Below, piece by piece: positions 14,386 through 16,293 of a stretch of DNA of 16,293 nucleotides. The notes beneath the pieces were generated by a model, which was not told where the DNA came from, made no database searches, and saw only the letters and a list, made by a program, of their open reading frames with translations. The DNA is from an uncultured Clostridia bacterium (GTDB taxonomy: Bacteria; Bacillota; Clostridia; Christensenellales; Aristaeellaceae): assembly GCA_934615235.1 (NCBI GenBank), contig CAKTTL010000065.1, forward strand, positions 1 through 16,293, written 5' to 3'. Position 1 is the first letter of the stretch. Each line of letters opens with the position of its first letter. A program made the position numbers and the translations under genes.

Positions 14386-14455
14386 ACTTCTTCCATGAAA
14401 AAATAGAATATCTTGCCCTTTTAGGTGGACAAGCAATGCAGAAGGAGTACTTTCA

Positions 14456-15232
14456 TTGAGAAAAATTGCAATCTATGGAAAGGGCGGGATTGGCAAATCC
14501 ACGACGACCTCGAACCTTTCCGCAGCGCTTTCCGGAAAAGGCTACCGTGTAATGCAAATTGGCTGCGACCCCAAGGCAGACTCAACCAAGGGACTGATGC
14601 ACGGCGAGCGAATCCCGACGGTGCTGGAGCAGCTGCGCCAGAAAGGCGACGAGCTGCAGCTGAGGGATATTGTTTTCAAGGGATACGGCGGCGTGCTATG
14701 CGTAGAATCCGGCGGGCCTACGCCCGGCATCGGATGCGCCGGACGCGGCATTATTTCAGCCTTCGAGAAGCTGGCCGAACTGCGGGCCTTCGAAACCTAT
14801 CAGCCGGACATCGTCATTTATGACGTGCTGGGCGACGTGGTGTGCGGCGGTTTCGCAATGCCCATCCGAGAAGGCTATGCGCGGGATGTGTTTATCGTAT
14901 CCTCCGGCGAAATGATGGCGCTGTATGCAGCCAGTAATATCGCCCAGGCGATCCGCAACTTTGGCAAGCGCGGGTACGCGCAGCTGCGCGGAATCATTCA
15001 GAATGCGCGAAATATTGCCGACGAAGAAAACATTGTCCATAGAGCGGCGCAGGAAATTGGGACGGAAGTCGTTGCCCGTATTCCCCGCAGCGGCGATATT
15101 CAGCTTGCCGAGGCAAAGGGCGGCACCGTATTCGAGTGCCTGCCCGCCTCCTCGCTTCACGCCGTATATAACGACCTGGCAGATCGCGTGTTGTCGCTGA
15201 CTGCCGATGAAAAAGGAGAAGATCAGAAATGA
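14456..15232 (+). CDS. Nitrogenase-like Fe protein (NifH/BchL/CfbC superfamily)
   Basis: This 258-residue ATP-driven electron donor forms homodimers around a [4Fe-4S] cluster. It starts at TTG, chosen because GAAGGAG lies 9 bases upstream and the Walker A motif must be near the N-terminus. GKGGIGKST is at 8-16 and CDPKADST at 37-44. The two cluster cysteines are in GPTPGIGCAGRG (Cys94) and DVLGDVVCGGFAMPIRE (Cys130). It is shorter than true NifH, and no nif genes are nearby, so it is probably not for nitrogen fixation. Its stop overlaps the start of a metallophore/corrinoid-type binding protein by four bases. That fits uncharacterised nitrogenase-like systems linked to metal or tetrapyrrole transport. 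The catalytic partner is outside the window. Confidence 0.92.
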   Translation: MRKIAIYGKGGIGKSTTTSNLSAALSGKGYRVMQIGCDPKADSTKGLMHGERIPTVLEQLRQKGDELQLRDIVFKGYGGVLCVESGGPTPGIGCAGRGIISAFEKLAELRAFETYQPDIVIYDVLGDVVCGGFAMPIREGYARDVFIVSSGEMMALYAASNIAQAIRNFGKRGYAQLRGIIQNARNIADEENIVHRAAQEIGTEVVARIPRSGDIQLAEAKGGTVFECLPASSLHAVYNDLADRVLSLTADEKGEDQK

Positions 15233-16179
15233 TGAAGAAAATATTGGGCCTGATTCTCAGCTGTGTGCTGACGCTTTCATGCGCCGCCGTCGCGGGCGCT
15301 GAAGAAAAGAGCGTAACGATTGAATATCCGGAGGATATGCAGGCGCTGGGCTTTACGGAGCCTGTGGTTCTTCCCCAGTATCCCGAAAAGGTGGTTTGCC
15401 TGAACGCGAGTCCGGTTATGACGCTGTATAAGCTCGGCGTAAACATGATCGGAGTGGCCGAAAGCTCCGCCGTTACCTATCCCGAAGACCTTTTGGAAAA
15501 GGCCGAGTTGCTTCCGGCCACGCGCAAGGCGGACTTTGACGTTGAGGGCGTTATGGCCATGGAGCCGGATCTGGTTTTCCTGACCTATACGCTGGCTGAC
15601 ACGGCGGGCAAGGTGCTCTCCGATGCAGGCATCCCTGTTTACTATGTGGCGGCGGGGCATGCGGCGGACTATGCCTCCGTCAAAAGCCAGACCAAGGCGC
15701 TTGTCGACGCCTTTGGAAAGGGCAGCGAAGCCGGAAAGGAAATCCTCAAGAGCTTTGACGATCTGGAAGCGCGTCTGGCCGACGTCAGCAAGCAGATGAA
15801 GGGTAAAACGGTAATGGTTCTGGTCTCTACGCCGCCGACCCATTATATTCAGGGCGACAGCGGCGTGCTGGGCGCAATAGCGAAGATGATCGGCCTGACC
15901 AACGTTTACACCGATACGACCGCCCGCATGGCTGAACTGGATTATGAGACGACGATCAGCTATGATCCGGATCTGGTGCTGTGCGTGGGAAAGAGCAAAA
16001 CAGGCGAAGAGCATAAAGCGGTCATGGAAGCGGAGTTTGCCAAAAATTCAGAATACTGGAACAGCATTCCCGCAATTAAAGACGGCAATGTGCTGTATCT
16101 GCCCGTCAACTACTTCAACTGCACCGGCATTAGGTTGCGTCTACACGAGCCAAGTGATATAATGGCACTATCACAGTAA
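15229..16179 (+). CDS. Fe/B12-type ABC transporter substrate-binding protein, C-terminus altered by IS insertion
   Basis: The frame has 316 codons and is translationally coupled to the Fe protein gene (ATGA overlap; AGGAG about 10 bases upstream; a second ATG at 15232 is equally possible). A signal peptide covers about 1-24 and contains LTLSCAA, which is a poor lipobox, so lipid anchoring is uncertain. The mature chain has the helical-backbone fold of BtuF/FecB-type proteins: YPEKVVCLNASPVMTLYKLG (51-70), MAMEPDLVFLTYT (about 109-121), AGIPVYYVAAG, and YDPDLVLCVG late. The native sequence ends near NYFNCTGI at about 16131; the final residues RLRLHEPSDIMALSQ are read from the inserted element. 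Only about the last 20 native residues appear lost, so partial function is conceivable. Confidence 0.88.
   Translation: MMKKILGLILSCVLTLSCAAVAGAEEKSVTIEYPEDMQALGFTEPVVLPQYPEKVVCLNASPVMTLYKLGVNMIGVAESSAVTYPEDLLEKAELLPATRKADFDVEGVMAMEPDLVFLTYTLADTAGKVLSDAGIPVYYVAAGHAADYASVKSQTKALVDAFGKGSEAGKEILKSFDDLEARLADVSKQMKGKTVMVLVSTPPTHYIQGDSGVLGAIAKMIGLTNVYTDTTARMAELDYETTISYDPDLVLCVGKSKTGEEHKAVMEAEFAKNSEYWNSIPAIKDGNVLYLPVNYFNCTGIRLRLHEPSDIMALSQ
16135..16163 (+). promoter_or_regulatory. Promoter of the IS transposase gene
   Basis: TTGCGT (16135-16140) and a perfect TATAAT (16158-16163) are 17 bases apart, at the very end of the element and 30 bases before the transposase ATG. It could also drive genes beyond the insertion. 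Confidence 0.6.
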
Positions 16180-16192
16180 AAAGGGTGTCATC

Positions 16193-16293
16193 ATGGAGAA
16201 ATCACAGCATCGGCATGATATCAGCGACAAAGCGTGGGCAATTTTAGAGCCAAAGCTGCCGGGACAGCGAGGGCAATGGGGCGGCATCGCGGA
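16193..16293 (+). CDS. IS5-family transposase, N-terminal part (3' partial)
   Basis: From the ATG at 16193 the visible 33 residues (MEKSQHRHDISDKAWAILEP, then KLPGQRGQWGGIA) match the start of IS5-family transposases with the DUF4096 helical DNA-binding domain, whose typical opening is a DxxWxxLEPxLPG pattern. AAAAAGGGTG provides a ribosome binding site. The catalytic DDE part is beyond the window. The insertion interrupts the end of the nitrogenase-like operon's binding-protein gene. Confidence 0.85.
   Translation, partial: MEKSQHRHDISDKAWAILEPKLPGQRGQWGGIA

Larger units (their letters stand above)
16131..16293 (+). mobile_element. IS5-family insertion sequence, left end (partial)
   Basis: At about 16131-16134 the substrate-binding protein sequence stops matching its family and unrelated DNA begins (GGTTGCGTCTACACGAGCC), carrying its own promoter and a transposase start. 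The exact end and target duplication cannot be fixed because the right end is outside the window; TTA at 16130-16132 is one possible target copy. Confidence 0.75.

Noticed and set aside
14456..15232. True nitrogenase reductase (nifH) and nitrogen fixation
   Set aside because: The protein is short for NifH, and no nifD, nifK, nifE, nifN or nifB is seen; the neighbour is a transport protein, so only the superfamily was called.

Overview
The window looks like a chromosomal segment of a fairly GC-rich, Gram-positive-type anaerobic Clostridia (an Oscillospirales or Christensenellales-like gut or rumen bacterium). This is an inference from strong AGGAGG ribosome binding sites, GTG and TTG starts, the style of the signal peptides, and the families present: paired large serine recombinases, CUT1 sugar transporters, a ZinT-containing zinc-binding protein and a nitrogenase-like Fe protein. 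No rRNA, tRNA or CRISPR array was seen.

Region 1 (1-3561, + strand) is the end of an integrative element. It holds the 3' part of a small double zinc-knuckle protein with a SHOCT-like tail, then two overlapping large serine recombinases and a rho-independent terminator. The first recombinase lacks the long coiled coil that the second has. Between 3562 and 3900 there is no convincing gene, but there are four tandem copies of a 21-bp unit followed by a perfect 11-bp hairpin.

Region 2 (3901-8721, - strand) is a five-gene operon transcribed right to left: a CutC family protein, a glycosylasparaginase-type Ntn hydrolase, a sugar-type substrate-binding protein, and two CUT1 permeases. A good sigma-A promoter (8840-8869) and a cluster of ATAATGAAC-type inverted repeats lie upstream. 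The likely job is import and intracellular cleavage of a sugar-asparagine compound such as N-acetylglucosaminyl-asparagine.

Region 3 (about 8950-11960) is a patchwork of decay. A truncated ECF sigma factor runs straight into an out-of-frame peptidoglycan-binding-domain tail. There are two small secreted cysteine-containing proteins on the - strand, one 92-residue hypothetical protein, and several unidentified remnants. Much of this stretch is visibly more AT-rich than its flanks.

Region 4 (11884-16179, + strand) is a metal-homeostasis block. A Fur/Zur family repressor sits behind its own operator and is followed by a small membrane-anchored His/Cys protein. Next is a zinc-binding lipoprotein-like ZnuA with a complete ZinT domain nested in its histidine-rich loop. 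After a hairpin comes a nitrogenase-like Fe protein (TTG start) translationally coupled to a metallophore/corrinoid-type substrate-binding protein. The last residues of that protein are replaced by sequence from an IS5-family insertion sequence, whose transposase gene begins at 16193 and runs off the window. The ZnuA-ZinT nested architecture and the nitrogenase-like Fe protein/transport pair are the most interesting items. The partner nitrogenase-like component, and the permease and ATPase genes for both transport systems, are not in the window.
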